DNA of 64,000 bases from Paracoccaceae bacterium (GTDB lineage Bacteria; Pseudomonadota; Alphaproteobacteria; Rhodobacterales; Rhodobacteraceae), in NCBI GenBank assembly GCA_020446815.1, contig JAGRDY010000008.1, positions 62,001-126,000 on the forward strand, written 5' to 3'. Positions 1-8,871 of the stretch are shown here, one piece after another (the stretch's first letter is position 1; every line of letters starts with the position of its first letter). The translations under genes and the position numbers were made by a program. Under the pieces are notes generated by a model, which saw only the letters and a program-made list of their open reading frames with translations, ran no database searches and had not been told where the DNA came from.

Positions 1-1350
1 AGATTCCTCACCGATGTTGTCCGCATCTTCGCACTCACTCACCGGGTCCGGTTTAGACGGCCGGGAAATCTCGTATTTCTTGAGATCGAGCACACTGGAC
101 ATTTCAGCGCTTTCCTCGGCTCCCTCTTCCTCTTCAAAACAATCATCCTCGACCGAGGATGCCATGTCGATAATCTGCTGCGCGGGCGTTGCCGCGACGG
201 CGCGGCCTGAGGCAGATTTCTGTTCTTCCAACGTTTCAGCGGATTCGCCGGTATTCTCTTCAGCGTCATCACTCAATGCAGCTGTCAATGCGTCCTCATA
301 TTCGGCGTCAGACTCCACCGGATCAGCCTCGCCGGCCATGTCTTGACCCAACCCGCCACTTTCGCCGGCCTCAGTCGCCACGACATCATCACCGGATAGC
401 GCTGCGACACGGGTTTCGGTCGGTTCAGTGTTCGCGTCCTCGGTTGCGGTAACCATATCGGGGCCAGCGCGCCCCGGGCGGCGGCTTTGTGCAGGTTCGA
501 CCCTGGCTGGTCTTACCGGCGAAACCCGGGCAGGTTGAACCGCGGGTTGGGCAACTGCATCTTCACAGGGCGGAGCCTCCGGATTTGGCAGGGACAGCCC
601 CGATTTGCCAGATGCCTGGGCGACCTCTGATGCTATGGTCTGTAGCGTTTCGATCAGGGCCTCACCGCCGCTGCTGGCCATCAGTTCGTCTTCATCTTCC
701 GCCTGACAGGCGCGTATGGCGTCGGTTGCAGAGAACATGATGATCGAGCGGAACTTGTCGCCGGTTTCGCGTTCCAGACGCTGCCTGACGCGGCCGCGAT
801 CGCGTTCGCCCAATTTGTCCGAGCGGGTGGCCAGCAGGATGCTGTTTGCCTGCAAATGCCCGGGTATCGTGGCCCAGACACTGCGTTCGCTTTCGCGCCA
901 GGCCTGGGTCGCATGGGTACACCAGATCACACCGTCAACATATTCAACGACAGCGGAGCGGTAATGATCGGGGATATTGGGATCGGAAATACCGGGTGTG
1001 TCGATCAGATCCATTTCCAACAGCACGTCGGCGTCGCAAAACAGCTTGATATATCGAACACCATCGACGGGAACCGAATGAAGGTTATCAATATCAAGAT
1101 CATGCTGGTTCCCCTCCAGGTCCACATAATGGGCCGCGCGTTCGCCAAAACTCATCCACACCGGGGGAAGCTGCGTCGCGGTGACCCTGGTCGGAAGAAG
1201 ATCTTCGCCAAGCAGGAAATTGATCAGCGTCGTTTTACCCGCACTGAATTCTCCCATTAGGGCGATGCAGGGCAGACGGGGCTGTTCCACCGCGCCAGTG
1301 ATCAGAGCGGAATCCTGAATCGTCCGAGGTTCAAAGCTCAAGTCATCCAT
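1..1350 (-). CDS. Dynamin-family GTPase A (C-terminus cut by window edge)
   Basis: The reading frame starts at ATG 1350 and stays open for 450 codons to the left edge, so the C-terminus is missing. Visible GTPase motifs are a P-loop GEFSAGKT at residues 33-40, a DTPG switch-II motif at 117-120 and TRSD (G4-like) at 175-178. The GEFSxGKT form is typical of bacterial dynamin-like proteins. After about residue 270 the sequence becomes low-complexity, rich in Glu, Asp, Ser, Thr and Ala, and looks disordered. AAGGAA lies about 8 nt before the start. The gene follows the second GTPase gene with an 11-nt gap, so the two are probably cotranscribed. Bacterial dynamins remodel or bind membranes, and tandem pairs are known to work together. 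The specific role here is unknown. Confidence 0.8.
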   Translation of the reverse strand, partial: MDDLSFEPRTIQDSALITGAVEQPRLPCIALMGEFSAGKTTLINFLLGEDLLPTRVTATQLPPVWMSFGERAAHYVDLEGNQHDLDIDNLHSVPVDGVRYIKLFCDADVLLEMDLIDTPGISDPNIPDHYRSAVVEYVDGVIWCTHATQAWRESERSVWATIPGHLQANSILLATRSDKLGERDRGRVRQRLERETGDKFRSIIMFSATDAIRACQAEDEDELMASSGGEALIETLQTIASEVAQASGKSGLSLPNPEAPPCEDAVAQPAVQPARVSPVRPARVEPAQSRRPGRAGPDMVTATEDANTEPTETRVAALSGDDVVATEAGESGGLGQDMAGEADPVESDAEYEDALTAALSDDAEENTGESAETLEEQKSASGRAVAATPAQQIIDMASSVEDDCFEEEEGAEESAEMSSVLDLKKYEISRPSKPDPVSECEDADNIGEES

Positions 1351-1361
1351 CTGTTCGTTCC

Positions 1362-3386
1362 TTATGCTGCCTCGTCTTCGAGATCCCGAAGGATTTCGCC
1401 GAAAATCGATTGTGCGTCTGTGGATTGCACCGCCGCCAAAGTGTCGATTGCTTGCGCTCTTCCCTGCTCGGCATCGTTTTGAAGCCGGCGGATGGTTTCC
1501 TGATGCTCGCCCATGAACGCCTTGAAAGTCGACCGGATACTTTCCAGAACGGCTGCCGCCTGAACATCTTCCAGATCCTGCGCGATCGAGGCTGCCTCAG
1601 CACGGATAAGATGCGCATAATCATTGGCGAAGGCTTCGAAACCGCGACGCTTTTGCCACCATGTACGCCACCAGCTGCTTTGCAGATCGAGGGCGATGGT
1701 CTTACCCAGGCCAACAGGCGGCGGGACAACCGGTGGATGGGGGGCTTCAATCTGGAAATCCGGCAGATTATCGCCCAGAACCGCACGATAGACCGCCTCG
1801 ACGCTATTGGCGGCTTCGTCATATAATTTCGTTGTCCTCGAGCGAACCGCCCTGGAAAAATTGGAATAAGCGGCGCGCTGCAAGACCCGCAACCCGGCGG
1901 GATCGTAGTTCCAGGTGCCCTGCTCGCCGAATTTTTCCAGATAGGCGATCAGTGAATCGGTGGCGCGTTTCACAAACCCGGACTGCGCGGTATCCAACCT
2001 TGCGCGAAGATCGCTGCGCAGGCCCTTGGTCAGTTCGTCAATCTGCTGCGAAAACCGTTTGGTGATGTCATCAATGGCTTGCACAGGGTCATCGCCAGGA
2101 ATGTCGGCTTTGCACGATTCGGCCGACCGCCGGGAAACGATCGTCGCGCGTGCTTCGTTGGTGAGGTTGCGCGCACTTCGGCATACGCGCGAGTAAAGCC
2201 GCTGCGCGCTGCCTTCGCAGATTCGTTCGCCTATCGACTGCAAGAGCGCGGGTAAGCCCGAAGCAGCCCAGGTGGCATCGACGATATCCATTTGCGCCAG
2301 GTCGGGCTGGCTGTCGATATAGGTATCCAGGCAGGCTTTCGAATCGGCCGATACATTGTCGAATTCACCTGTCAGCGCCGCTTCGGCCCAGATGGCGCTA
2401 CCGAATATGACTGAAACATCGGAATCGATACGGTTCGCCTTAAGCGTAGCGAGAATGCCGTCACGAATTTCGGGAATCTGTTCGACCGGCGCGCTCAGTT
2501 CATCGACCCGGTTGACGAAGATGATCGTCTGGCGCTTGTCGAGTGTCGAAATGATGCGCATCAACGCCATGTCCGTCGTCGTCAGCGCCTGGTGAGCAGA
2601 CAACACGACCACGCAAATCTCCGACCCGCGCAGACTGCGGATGGTGATCTGTTCGCGCATCATGAATGTATCGTTGACGCCGGGCGTGTCGCATAATTGC
2701 AATGGCATCGCATAGGCCGGAATATCCAGATATAGATCCGCCGATTTGGTGATGTCGGCAAACCGCCCGGTCTTGGCGTTCACATCCCCCATGTCCGGGT
2801 CATCGCCCAGGCAGACATACCGCTCCATCAGCTCTGTATCGACATAGCCGTAGGAATGGCTCTGCCCCAAGAGCAGCTCAAAATGCTTGCCCAGGCGCTT
2901 TTCCGTTGCCCTGCGCATTGCCTCGACCTGTTTCTGGATGCCCTGCATTTCCTCCGGGGCGCCGGCGCGCTCGGCCAACTCACCCAGGCGCCCGCCGCCG
3001 ACGACGAGGTTGGACCATTCATTCTTGTCGAAAAAGGTGAACTGGGCCTTCGTCGCTTCCGGTGCGGAGTTGTCTGCCGACGCCTTCGTGTTGATCATCG
3101 CGGTGGTCACCACCGATGTCCACGGGTTCACATCAGACGGCAACAAACCGGGAGAGCCGATCAAAACATTGGTCAATGCGGATTTGCCAGCCTTCACCTG
3201 ACCGACCAGAGTGACCTTGGCGGCGAATTCCTTCAATTTTCCACGCAATGCCGCGGCGCGTGCCGCAGTTCGCTGATCCGACAGCGATTCCAGCTGTTCG
3301 AGCCGACGCGACAGCTTGGCGAATGATTCGGTTGCCTTGGCTGTGGCCTCGTTCCCGGCCGACAAAAGATGTGCGTTCTTTACCAT
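1362..3386 (-). CDS. Dynamin-family GTPase B
   Basis: This 674-residue protein has a dynamin-type GTPase domain: P-loop GQVKAGKS at residues 62-69, DTPGVND at 233-239 and NRVD (G4) at 292-295. The remaining C-terminal half, about 350 residues, is probably mostly helical, as expected of a dynamin stalk, with a Trp/Arg-rich stretch (SSWWRTWW) that could contact membrane. The start is ATG 3386, preceded by GGGGTGA. It sits between a small unknown gene and GTPase A on the same strand, all reading away from the kinase/FHA/phosphatase genes. By analogy with paired bacterial dynamins, A and B may form a hetero-oligomer. That is inference. Confidence 0.85.
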   Translation of the reverse strand: MVKNAHLLSAGNEATAKATESFAKLSRRLEQLESLSDQRTAARAAALRGKLKEFAAKVTLVGQVKAGKSALTNVLIGSPGLLPSDVNPWTSVVTTAMINTKASADNSAPEATKAQFTFFDKNEWSNLVVGGGRLGELAERAGAPEEMQGIQKQVEAMRRATEKRLGKHFELLLGQSHSYGYVDTELMERYVCLGDDPDMGDVNAKTGRFADITKSADLYLDIPAYAMPLQLCDTPGVNDTFMMREQITIRSLRGSEICVVVLSAHQALTTTDMALMRIISTLDKRQTIIFVNRVDELSAPVEQIPEIRDGILATLKANRIDSDVSVIFGSAIWAEAALTGEFDNVSADSKACLDTYIDSQPDLAQMDIVDATWAASGLPALLQSIGERICEGSAQRLYSRVCRSARNLTNEARATIVSRRSAESCKADIPGDDPVQAIDDITKRFSQQIDELTKGLRSDLRARLDTAQSGFVKRATDSLIAYLEKFGEQGTWNYDPAGLRVLQRAAYSNFSRAVRSRTTKLYDEAANSVEAVYRAVLGDNLPDFQIEAPHPPVVPPPVGLGKTIALDLQSSWWRTWWQKRRGFEAFANDYAHLIRAEAASIAQDLEDVQAAAVLESIRSTFKAFMGEHQETIRRLQNDAEQGRAQAIDTLAAVQSTDAQSIFGEILRDLEDEAA

Positions 3387-3442
3387 AATTTCAATTCACC
3401 CCAATTTTCGCACCCAAACACACGGGCGCGGACATGACGGCA

Positions 3443-3826
3443 TCAAGCCGCCATTCGAGCGGCCCCCTTCAATTCCAGGCGTTCAGTCGTATTGATTGCC
3501 GCCTTGGCCAGATCAATGCGTTCGGCCCATGCGGCATCGTTCGAAAACCCTTTGACAACAAAGCGGATGCTTCTGAACACAGCCCCGTTCTCCAGGCACA
3601 GGATTGTCTCACTTCCTTGAAAATCCGGTGTTTTTGCGCCTTCAGGTATCGGCATTTTCTTGTTTGCGAACAGATAGCTTTTTCCACCATATTGCTTAAA
3701 GACGAAGGCCATGCCGATGCCCGGAAACAGGTTTTCGAGTTTCACGAATTCAGCAGCCAATGCCGAATGAAGGCACCGCATGTTTATGTTCTGGCGCCCG
3801 TCAACGAGGCACTTGTCAGTATCCAT
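3443..3826 (-). CDS. Small protein of unknown function upstream of the dynamin pair
   Basis: This 127-residue reading frame starts at ATG 3826 and ends 56 nt before the GTPase B start. I do not recognise the family. The protein is soluble, with no signal peptide or membrane segment. It contains three cysteines (CLVDG, RCLH, ILCLE) and a central part that reads like a small beta-rich domain (AFVFKQYGG, SYLFANKKMP). It is the first gene of the probable small-protein/GTPase B/GTPase A operon. The ribosome-binding site is weak. It could be a partner of the GTPases. Coding status rests on its operon position and natural composition. Confidence 0.55.
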   Translation of the reverse strand: MDTDKCLVDGRQNINMRCLHSALAAEFVKLENLFPGIGMAFVFKQYGGKSYLFANKKMPIPEGAKTPDFQGSETILCLENGAVFRSIRFVVKGFSNDAAWAERIDLAKAAINTTERLELKGAARMAA

Positions 3827-4492
3827 TTCGGTCTCTTTATGTGCTACTTAGGAACCAGTGTCCTCGCTCAGCCAATATCGTCATCGGAATCGCTACGCTG
3901 AGAATGTGGCGACATCGCGTCGTGAAAGTGACCCAGTGGGTTCTTTTTAGCGTAAACAATGACTTCGGTTCGCGGCATCGGTGCGGCTCCTGGCCCGGCC
4001 CGGCACGCTGGGGCCGATGGCGGCCCCCCGCCACAGGCGAAGCGAAAGGCAAGCCCGGCTGACTTTCATGACGTTTTGGGGAAATGATGCGCCTCTTGCC
4101 GCATCGGGCCGTGACTTTGCCGTCGGCAGTACGGGTGAGATAACCCCGCGCAAGTTTTATTGTGAACGATCTGCCCTGGCCCCGAATTGCCGACAACCAT
4201 CCCCGACGCTCGCGGCACCGAATTGAAGACGTTTCGGCTTTTGTCGCCTTAAGTATCGAAATCGGAAACAAAAACCCCAAAGAAGGGAATTGTCACACTT
4301 GTCCGTTATTAAGTCACGTCCCTGCCCAATTTTCGCCGGGTTCAACAATAATTGTGCGGCTGAGGAATTGCTTCGTGATCATGAACGAAGGCGGCTTGGC
4401 ACTCGGAATGCGGGGTATTTCTGACCGCGGAATGCCAAGAAACTTTTGGGCGGGGCGATCGAAATAGGCATTGAGGCCGAAGGGATTTGAGT
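3827..4492. promoter_or_regulatory. Divergent intergenic region between the GTPase and kinase operons
   Basis: This 666-bp region should hold the promoters of both divergent operons. Frames crossing it have implausible composition and I see no gene. Two inverted repeats stand out: a perfect 7-bp stem with a 4-nt loop (GGGGCCG/CGGCCCC, 4010-4027), not followed by a T-tract on either strand, and arms CTTGGCA/TGCCAAG (4395-4401 and 4433-4439) 54-98 bp before the kinase start, which could be an operator. No sigma-factor box was assigned. Confidence 0.4.
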
Positions 4493-6913
4493 ATGGGACA
4501 GGAGAAACTCGCCGCAGCAGAGTTGCCTCTGGACGGTTTTGTGGACGAGCTCGATCCCGGCACGAAGTTGATGAACGGCCAGTATACCATTACCCGCTTT
4601 CTGAATAATGGCGGCTTTGGCATCACCTACCTGGCCAAAGACAGTCTCGATCGCGACGTGGTCATCAAGGAATGTTTTCCAAATGCGTTTTGCCGACGTA
4701 GCCAGACATTGGTGGCTGCGCGTTCGCGTGCCCATCAAGGCGAACTTCGCGCGGTTGTGAAGCTGTTCGTTCAGGAAGCCCGGAATCTGTCAAAACTTAT
4801 CCACCCCAATATCGTCGGTGTGCACCAGGTCTTTGAAGACAATGGCACTGCCTATATGGCCATCGACTATATCAAAGGGCGCGACCTGCTCCAGCTGATC
4901 GAGGATGACAACGTAACGCTGCATCCCGAGCATATCGTGCAAATGGCCAGAAAGATGATTTCGGCCGTTGGCTTTGTCCACGATCACAGCGTCCTGCATC
5001 GCGATATCTCGCCGGACAATATTCTACTGACCGATACGGGCGAACCGATCTTGATCGATTTCGGAGCCGCGCGCGAACAGGCCTCGAAGAAAAGTCGTGC
5101 CCTGACAGCACTTCGCGTCGTGAAGGATGGCTATTCACCCCAGGAATTCTACATCGCCGGCAGCGAGCAAGGCCCCTGGAGCGATCTCTATGCACTCGCG
5201 GCGACCTTCTACCACCTCATCAGCCGTGAAACGCCTGTCAATGGGCAACTGCGGCTTTCGGCGCTGGCGCAGGGCAAACCTGACCCCTATGTGCCGCTGG
5301 CAGGCAGGGTTGCGGGCTACCCGGACGGCTTCCTAGAAGCGATCGACAAGGCAATGCAAACCCTGCCACGCAATCGGGTGCAAACCGCCCATGAATGGCT
5401 GCAAATACTTGATAATCCGCCGGATGCGCCCGTAGTTTCGGCTATACCCGTTGGGCCGGACGCGCCTGCGTCGGTCGATGGTGAACCCGAAGTCGCTATC
5501 GCCCGCATGATCGCCCAGGCCGATGACATACCGACCCCAGAGGTCGTTGAAGCGCCTGCCGACACAAGTGAAACCGTTGAGGAAACACCAGCAACCAGGC
5601 CCATCATAAATCCCGAAATCGCCCACCGCTTTGCGGAGCTGACGGTTCCACTGGACCCCGAACCAGAAGATGACCCGGACGAAATCGACCCGGATATGGA
5701 TGAGGTACCGGATTCCGATACGATGATCGCGGTGCAATCGCCACCGGCCCCGGAAGAAAAGATCGTTCCCCAGCGTCCGAAGCGGCCGACATCCGTCAGA
5801 AGGCCGGCACTCGATCTCGCGCGGCCCGCTCCGGCCCGTCCCGCCCCGCTTTGCCCGGTAAAACCGGCCCGCTCGCGCGGCTATCTGTCGACTGCGACGG
5901 CGATACTGGTGACGATCTCTGCCGGGCTCGTCGCATTTACCTATTTGGGGTTGCCAGAACCCACGGCAGCCGTGCCGACAGATCAGACAGCCCCTGCCAA
6001 AGCGCCCCTGGCCAAAACGACTCCGGTAGAACCGACAACCTCGGCCGGGCTATCGGCACCTGAACCGTTTTCCGAAACCAAAGCGCCCGGCGAGGATGTT
6101 GCCAACCCCGTCGCGGCGGAGGTCAGAACATCGACGAAGGTCACGGTTTCACCCTTGCCGCAGGCCAAACCCGTCTTCGCACAGCAAGAGCCTGCACCAG
6201 AGCCAGTGGCAGTCGCGAAAATCGTGTCAGAGGTTCTGCACGAAACGACCCCGGCCACCGAAGCGAAAGCGCTACCGGAAAAAGTGGTCGAATCGCCCGC
6301 ACCGGTGGCGGTTGCCGAAATCCAGATCAGTTTCGCCAAATGGGATGTGAAACTTCCTTTCGAGGAACGACCTGCCATACGCAATGGCGAACAGGTGGCC
6401 GTCGTCACCCGTGTTCTTCCCCAAGCCAATTCGAGCGGTGCCGAGGCATGGCTTAGGCCAGCAACGACAATCATTGCAGTCAATGGCAACGAACTGCCAA
6501 TGGGTGCGTCCGCCGCATCGGCAGCGCCGACCGATCTGACCATCGACTATGACGGATCGGCGCGTGTGACATTCCAGTACCTGAATCCGGGCGAGGAAAA
6601 GCCTGCGAAGGGATCTGTCTCGGTGCCTGCCATCCGCCGTGTCGGCCTGATCGATGGGACCGATTTCGCCATCAAGGTCATTGAGGGCAAATGGCAGACG
6701 ATCGTGACCTCAACGCCAGAAGGTGTGACCGGAGGCCTGCGCCCCGGCGACATCCTTGTTCGCGAACTGGGGCAGGACATGCCGGTCAATGCCCCGGACT
6801 CATTTGAAAAGATTATCGCCATCGCCGCTGGCAACAAGACGCCGGAAATCGAGTTCAACCTGTTTCGCAACAAGACAATGACAACGGTCTGGATGCCATT
6901 GGCGTCCGAATAA
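4493..6913 (+). CDS. Membrane-anchored Ser/Thr protein kinase with extracytoplasmic PDZ-like tail
   Basis: An 806-residue eukaryotic-type kinase. The N-terminal kinase domain (about 25-300) has a glycine loop NNGGFG, catalytic Lys59 in VVIKE, a Glu near 95, HRD at 169-171 with Asn176 and DFG at 189-191, so it should be active. A Pro/Glu-rich linker follows, then one membrane segment at about 463-483. Residues after about 620 are predicted to be periplasmic; two stretches resemble PDZ folds (VVTRVLPQANS; GGLRPGDILV). ATG 4493 is preferred over TTG 4487 because AAGGG lies 8 nt upstream. It heads a kinase/FHA/PP2C set, a complete phosphosignalling circuit. The same trio regulates type VI secretion in other bacteria (PpkA/Fha/PppA), but no secretion gene is seen here. 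Confidence 0.9.
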   Translation: MGQEKLAAAELPLDGFVDELDPGTKLMNGQYTITRFLNNGGFGITYLAKDSLDRDVVIKECFPNAFCRRSQTLVAARSRAHQGELRAVVKLFVQEARNLSKLIHPNIVGVHQVFEDNGTAYMAIDYIKGRDLLQLIEDDNVTLHPEHIVQMARKMISAVGFVHDHSVLHRDISPDNILLTDTGEPILIDFGAAREQASKKSRALTALRVVKDGYSPQEFYIAGSEQGPWSDLYALAATFYHLISRETPVNGQLRLSALAQGKPDPYVPLAGRVAGYPDGFLEAIDKAMQTLPRNRVQTAHEWLQILDNPPDAPVVSAIPVGPDAPASVDGEPEVAIARMIAQADDIPTPEVVEAPADTSETVEETPATRPIINPEIAHRFAELTVPLDPEPEDDPDEIDPDMDEVPDSDTMIAVQSPPAPEEKIVPQRPKRPTSVRRPALDLARPAPARPAPLCPVKPARSRGYLSTATAILVTISAGLVAFTYLGLPEPTAAVPTDQTAPAKAPLAKTTPVEPTTSAGLSAPEPFSETKAPGEDVANPVAAEVRTSTKVTVSPLPQAKPVFAQQEPAPEPVAVAKIVSEVLHETTPATEAKALPEKVVESPAPVAVAEIQISFAKWDVKLPFEERPAIRNGEQVAVVTRVLPQANSSGAEAWLRPATTIIAVNGNELPMGASAASAAPTDLTIDYDGSARVTFQYLNPGEEKPAKGSVSVPAIRRVGLIDGTDFAIKVIEGKWQTIVTSTPEGVTGGLRPGDILVRELGQDMPVNAPDSFEKIIAIAAGNKTPEIEFNLFRNKTMTTVWMPLASE

Positions 6914-7024
6914 CGAGTGAGTGACAGTACAGAAAACCACCAATAGGCCTGATGGGCTCTGAATGAAATGTGACAACGCCTGAAAAATGCGAAAGCGACA
7001 GGCAGCAAAGCAAAAGGTGAAACC

Positions 7025-8092
7025 GTGACAAATCACAATAGCCCCTTGGCGCGTTGGACCGCCAGCAAGCATTCAACGGATTCCGCAAGCAATCCGGTCG
7101 AGCAAACGCCTGGCAAGCGCAAGTTCATTTCGCCGCTCAATCTTTTTGCCAGACCGCCGCAGGCGATACCGCCCGCCGCCCAGACATCTGGCCTGGATGA
7201 AAACGACACCGTCGATATCCGTGATGACGAACCCTCGCTTTCGGATCTCATGTCACAGATCAATCCGCCCGAAACACCTGCCGATACTCCTGCGTCGGAC
7301 GCTGGCGACGACACGGTTGATCTCGCATCGGACTTGCAATTCGTCGAACTGGACGACGACTTGGAAATGCATCCGGTTGACGCGGATGTATTGGCCAATG
7401 TTACGGAACAGGCTGAGAAAACCATCGCCGCCGAGGAAGAATCATGGACTTCAGGCTCCGATGAGGATGCCACTCCAGAAGAACCCTCCGGTCTGGCCGA
7501 TGCTGTGGCTCCGGCGGCCAAAGCCGAGAGTGCGCCCGCGGTCGAGGCAGTTGTGCCTGCAACACCCGCCGTTACGCCAGAAATCGAGACAACCCAGGAC
7601 GTTCCCGCGCCAGTGGCGGCGACGCCCCCGCGTGCGCGCAGCAGTAGCCGCGTCAAGACGACTTTCCTTGGCTTCGAGCATTCGGATGGACGCATCGAGG
7701 ATGTTTTTGACCGGGCGCGCGAATCCGTTTCCGCCGAACGCGTCAAGTTCCCGGTGGGCTGGATGGTTATTGTTGACGGGCCGGGCCGCGGCACCAGTTT
7801 CACGTTGCTGACAGGGGTTTCCCAGATTGGCCGGGGCGACGATCAGGCCGTGCAACTCGACTTCGGCGACAATGGCATTTCGCGCAGCAATCATGCGGCG
7901 GTCGCCTATGATGACGAAGAACGCAAATTCTATCTTGGCCACGGAGGCAAGTCGAATATTGTCCGGCTAAACGGCAAACCCGTGCTGAGCACCGAACCCT
8001 TGGAAGATGGCGATCAAATCCGCATCGGTGAAACCACGCTGAACTTTGTCGCCTTCTGCGGGACGCATTTCACCTGGTCAGCCAAGAATTGA
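7025..8092 (+). CDS. FHA-domain protein with acidic disordered N-terminus
   Basis: This 355-residue protein has a long acidic, probably disordered N-terminal region and a C-terminal FHA phosphothreonine-binding domain at about 246-345. FHA hallmarks are IGRG, ISRSNHA, and NGKP ahead of a GDQIRIG strand. The disordered part carries two near-identical DTVD(I/L) motifs centred on Thr62 and Thr97, which have Ile or Leu at +3 and therefore look like possible FHA ligands once phosphorylated. The start is GTG 7025 with AAGGTG upstream. The gene lies 111 nt after the kinase and overlaps the region just before the phosphatase start. It probably reads or relays the kinase signal, possibly as substrate and sensor in one. 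No membrane segment is visible. Confidence 0.85.
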   Translation: MTNHNSPLARWTASKHSTDSASNPVEQTPGKRKFISPLNLFARPPQAIPPAAQTSGLDENDTVDIRDDEPSLSDLMSQINPPETPADTPASDAGDDTVDLASDLQFVELDDDLEMHPVDADVLANVTEQAEKTIAAEEESWTSGSDEDATPEEPSGLADAVAPAAKAESAPAVEAVVPATPAVTPEIETTQDVPAPVAATPPRARSSSRVKTTFLGFEHSDGRIEDVFDRARESVSAERVKFPVGWMVIVDGPGRGTSFTLLTGVSQIGRGDDQAVQLDFGDNGISRSNHAAVAYDDEERKFYLGHGGKSNIVRLNGKPVLSTEPLEDGDQIRIGETTLNFVAFCGTHFTWSAKN

Positions 8093-8103
8093 AAGAGGGG
8101 CGG

Positions 8104-8871
8104 ATGATGTACGATATTGCCGCCGCCGCCAGCAAGGGTCGGCGCGACTATCAGGAAGATGCCGTTGCGATCGACTTTCAGGAACATGACGGCCCCGGAT
8201 TTGTCGTGTTGGCCGATGGCATGGGCGGGCACGAGGCAGGCGATGTCGCCAGCAGGATCGTGGTTTCCGAATTCGCCGACATCCTCAAGGAACGGCTTTA
8301 TGACGAACCCTGCGAGGTTTCGAGCATCCCCGAAATTCTCAAACAAGCGACCATCGCGGCCAATGCATCCATTGCATCCTATGTCGCGCGCAATCGTGAC
8401 GTGGCGGGAATGGGGACCACGCTTTTGGCGCCGGTTCTGGCCAATGGGCATCTCTACTGGGTATCGGTGGGTGATTCGCCCCTGTTTCTGTTCGACGGCG
8501 AAAATCTGCGTCAGGTCAACGAGGATCATTCGCTGGCGCCACAAATCGACCTGATGGTCAAATCCGGCATGCTCGATGCCGAAACCGCGCGTCACCATCC
8601 TGACCGGAATTGCCTGACATCGGTGCTGATGGGAAGGGAAATCGCCAAGATGGATTGTAACAAACCCCCGCTCGAACTGCGGCCCGGCAATATCGTTATC
8701 GTGTCAAGCGATGGCTTGCAGTTCCTCAGCAATCAAGAGATTCAGGACATTGTCAAGAAACACCGTGATTGCAGAAGCAGCGAACTGGTTGATGCCTTGA
8801 TGCAGGCGGTCGAGGATCTCGGCGATCCGGATCAGGACAATATTTCCTTTGCGGTGATCAAGGTCAAATAG
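8104..8871 (+). CDS. PP2C-family Ser/Thr protein phosphatase
   Basis: A 255-residue PPM/PP2C phosphatase that should remove phosphates placed by the neighbouring kinase. The metal-binding motifs are all present: DYQEDA near the N-terminus, ADGMGGHEAGD, GMGTTL, VGDSPLF, SSDGL and DQDN near the C-terminus. The length matches a stand-alone bacterial catalytic domain (about 240-260). AGAGG precedes two adjacent ATG codons at 8104 and 8107; a TTG at 8089 is less likely. The gene begins 11 nt after the FHA stop, so it belongs to the same operon. It is the last gene of the kinase set; a 7-bp stem follows its stop. Confidence 0.9.
   Translation: MMYDIAAAASKGRRDYQEDAVAIDFQEHDGPGFVVLADGMGGHEAGDVASRIVVSEFADILKERLYDEPCEVSSIPEILKQATIAANASIASYVARNRDVAGMGTTLLAPVLANGHLYWVSVGDSPLFLFDGENLRQVNEDHSLAPQIDLMVKSGMLDAETARHHPDRNCLTSVLMGREIAKMDCNKPPLELRPGNIVIVSSDGLQFLSNQEIQDIVKKHRDCRSSELVDALMQAVEDLGDPDQDNISFAVIKVK

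Noticed and set aside
3980-4080. A GC-rich stretch that at first resembled a cobalamin riboswitch
   Set aside because: It lacks the B12 box and the GCCACTG and CCCGCNACTG elements that are clear at 48.9-49.1 kb and 62.6-62.8 kb.
3837-4280. A 147-codon minus-strand frame in the gap between the GTPase and kinase operons
   Set aside because: Arg/Ser-rich composition, no ribosome-binding site and no recognisable segment; the region is better read as promoter DNA.
4493-8871. Type VI secretion regulatory genes (PpkA/Fha/PppA)
   Set aside because: The domain trio is the same, but no tss, hcp, vgrG or clpV gene is present in the window, and the neighbours are dynamin GTPases. The left flank could still change this.
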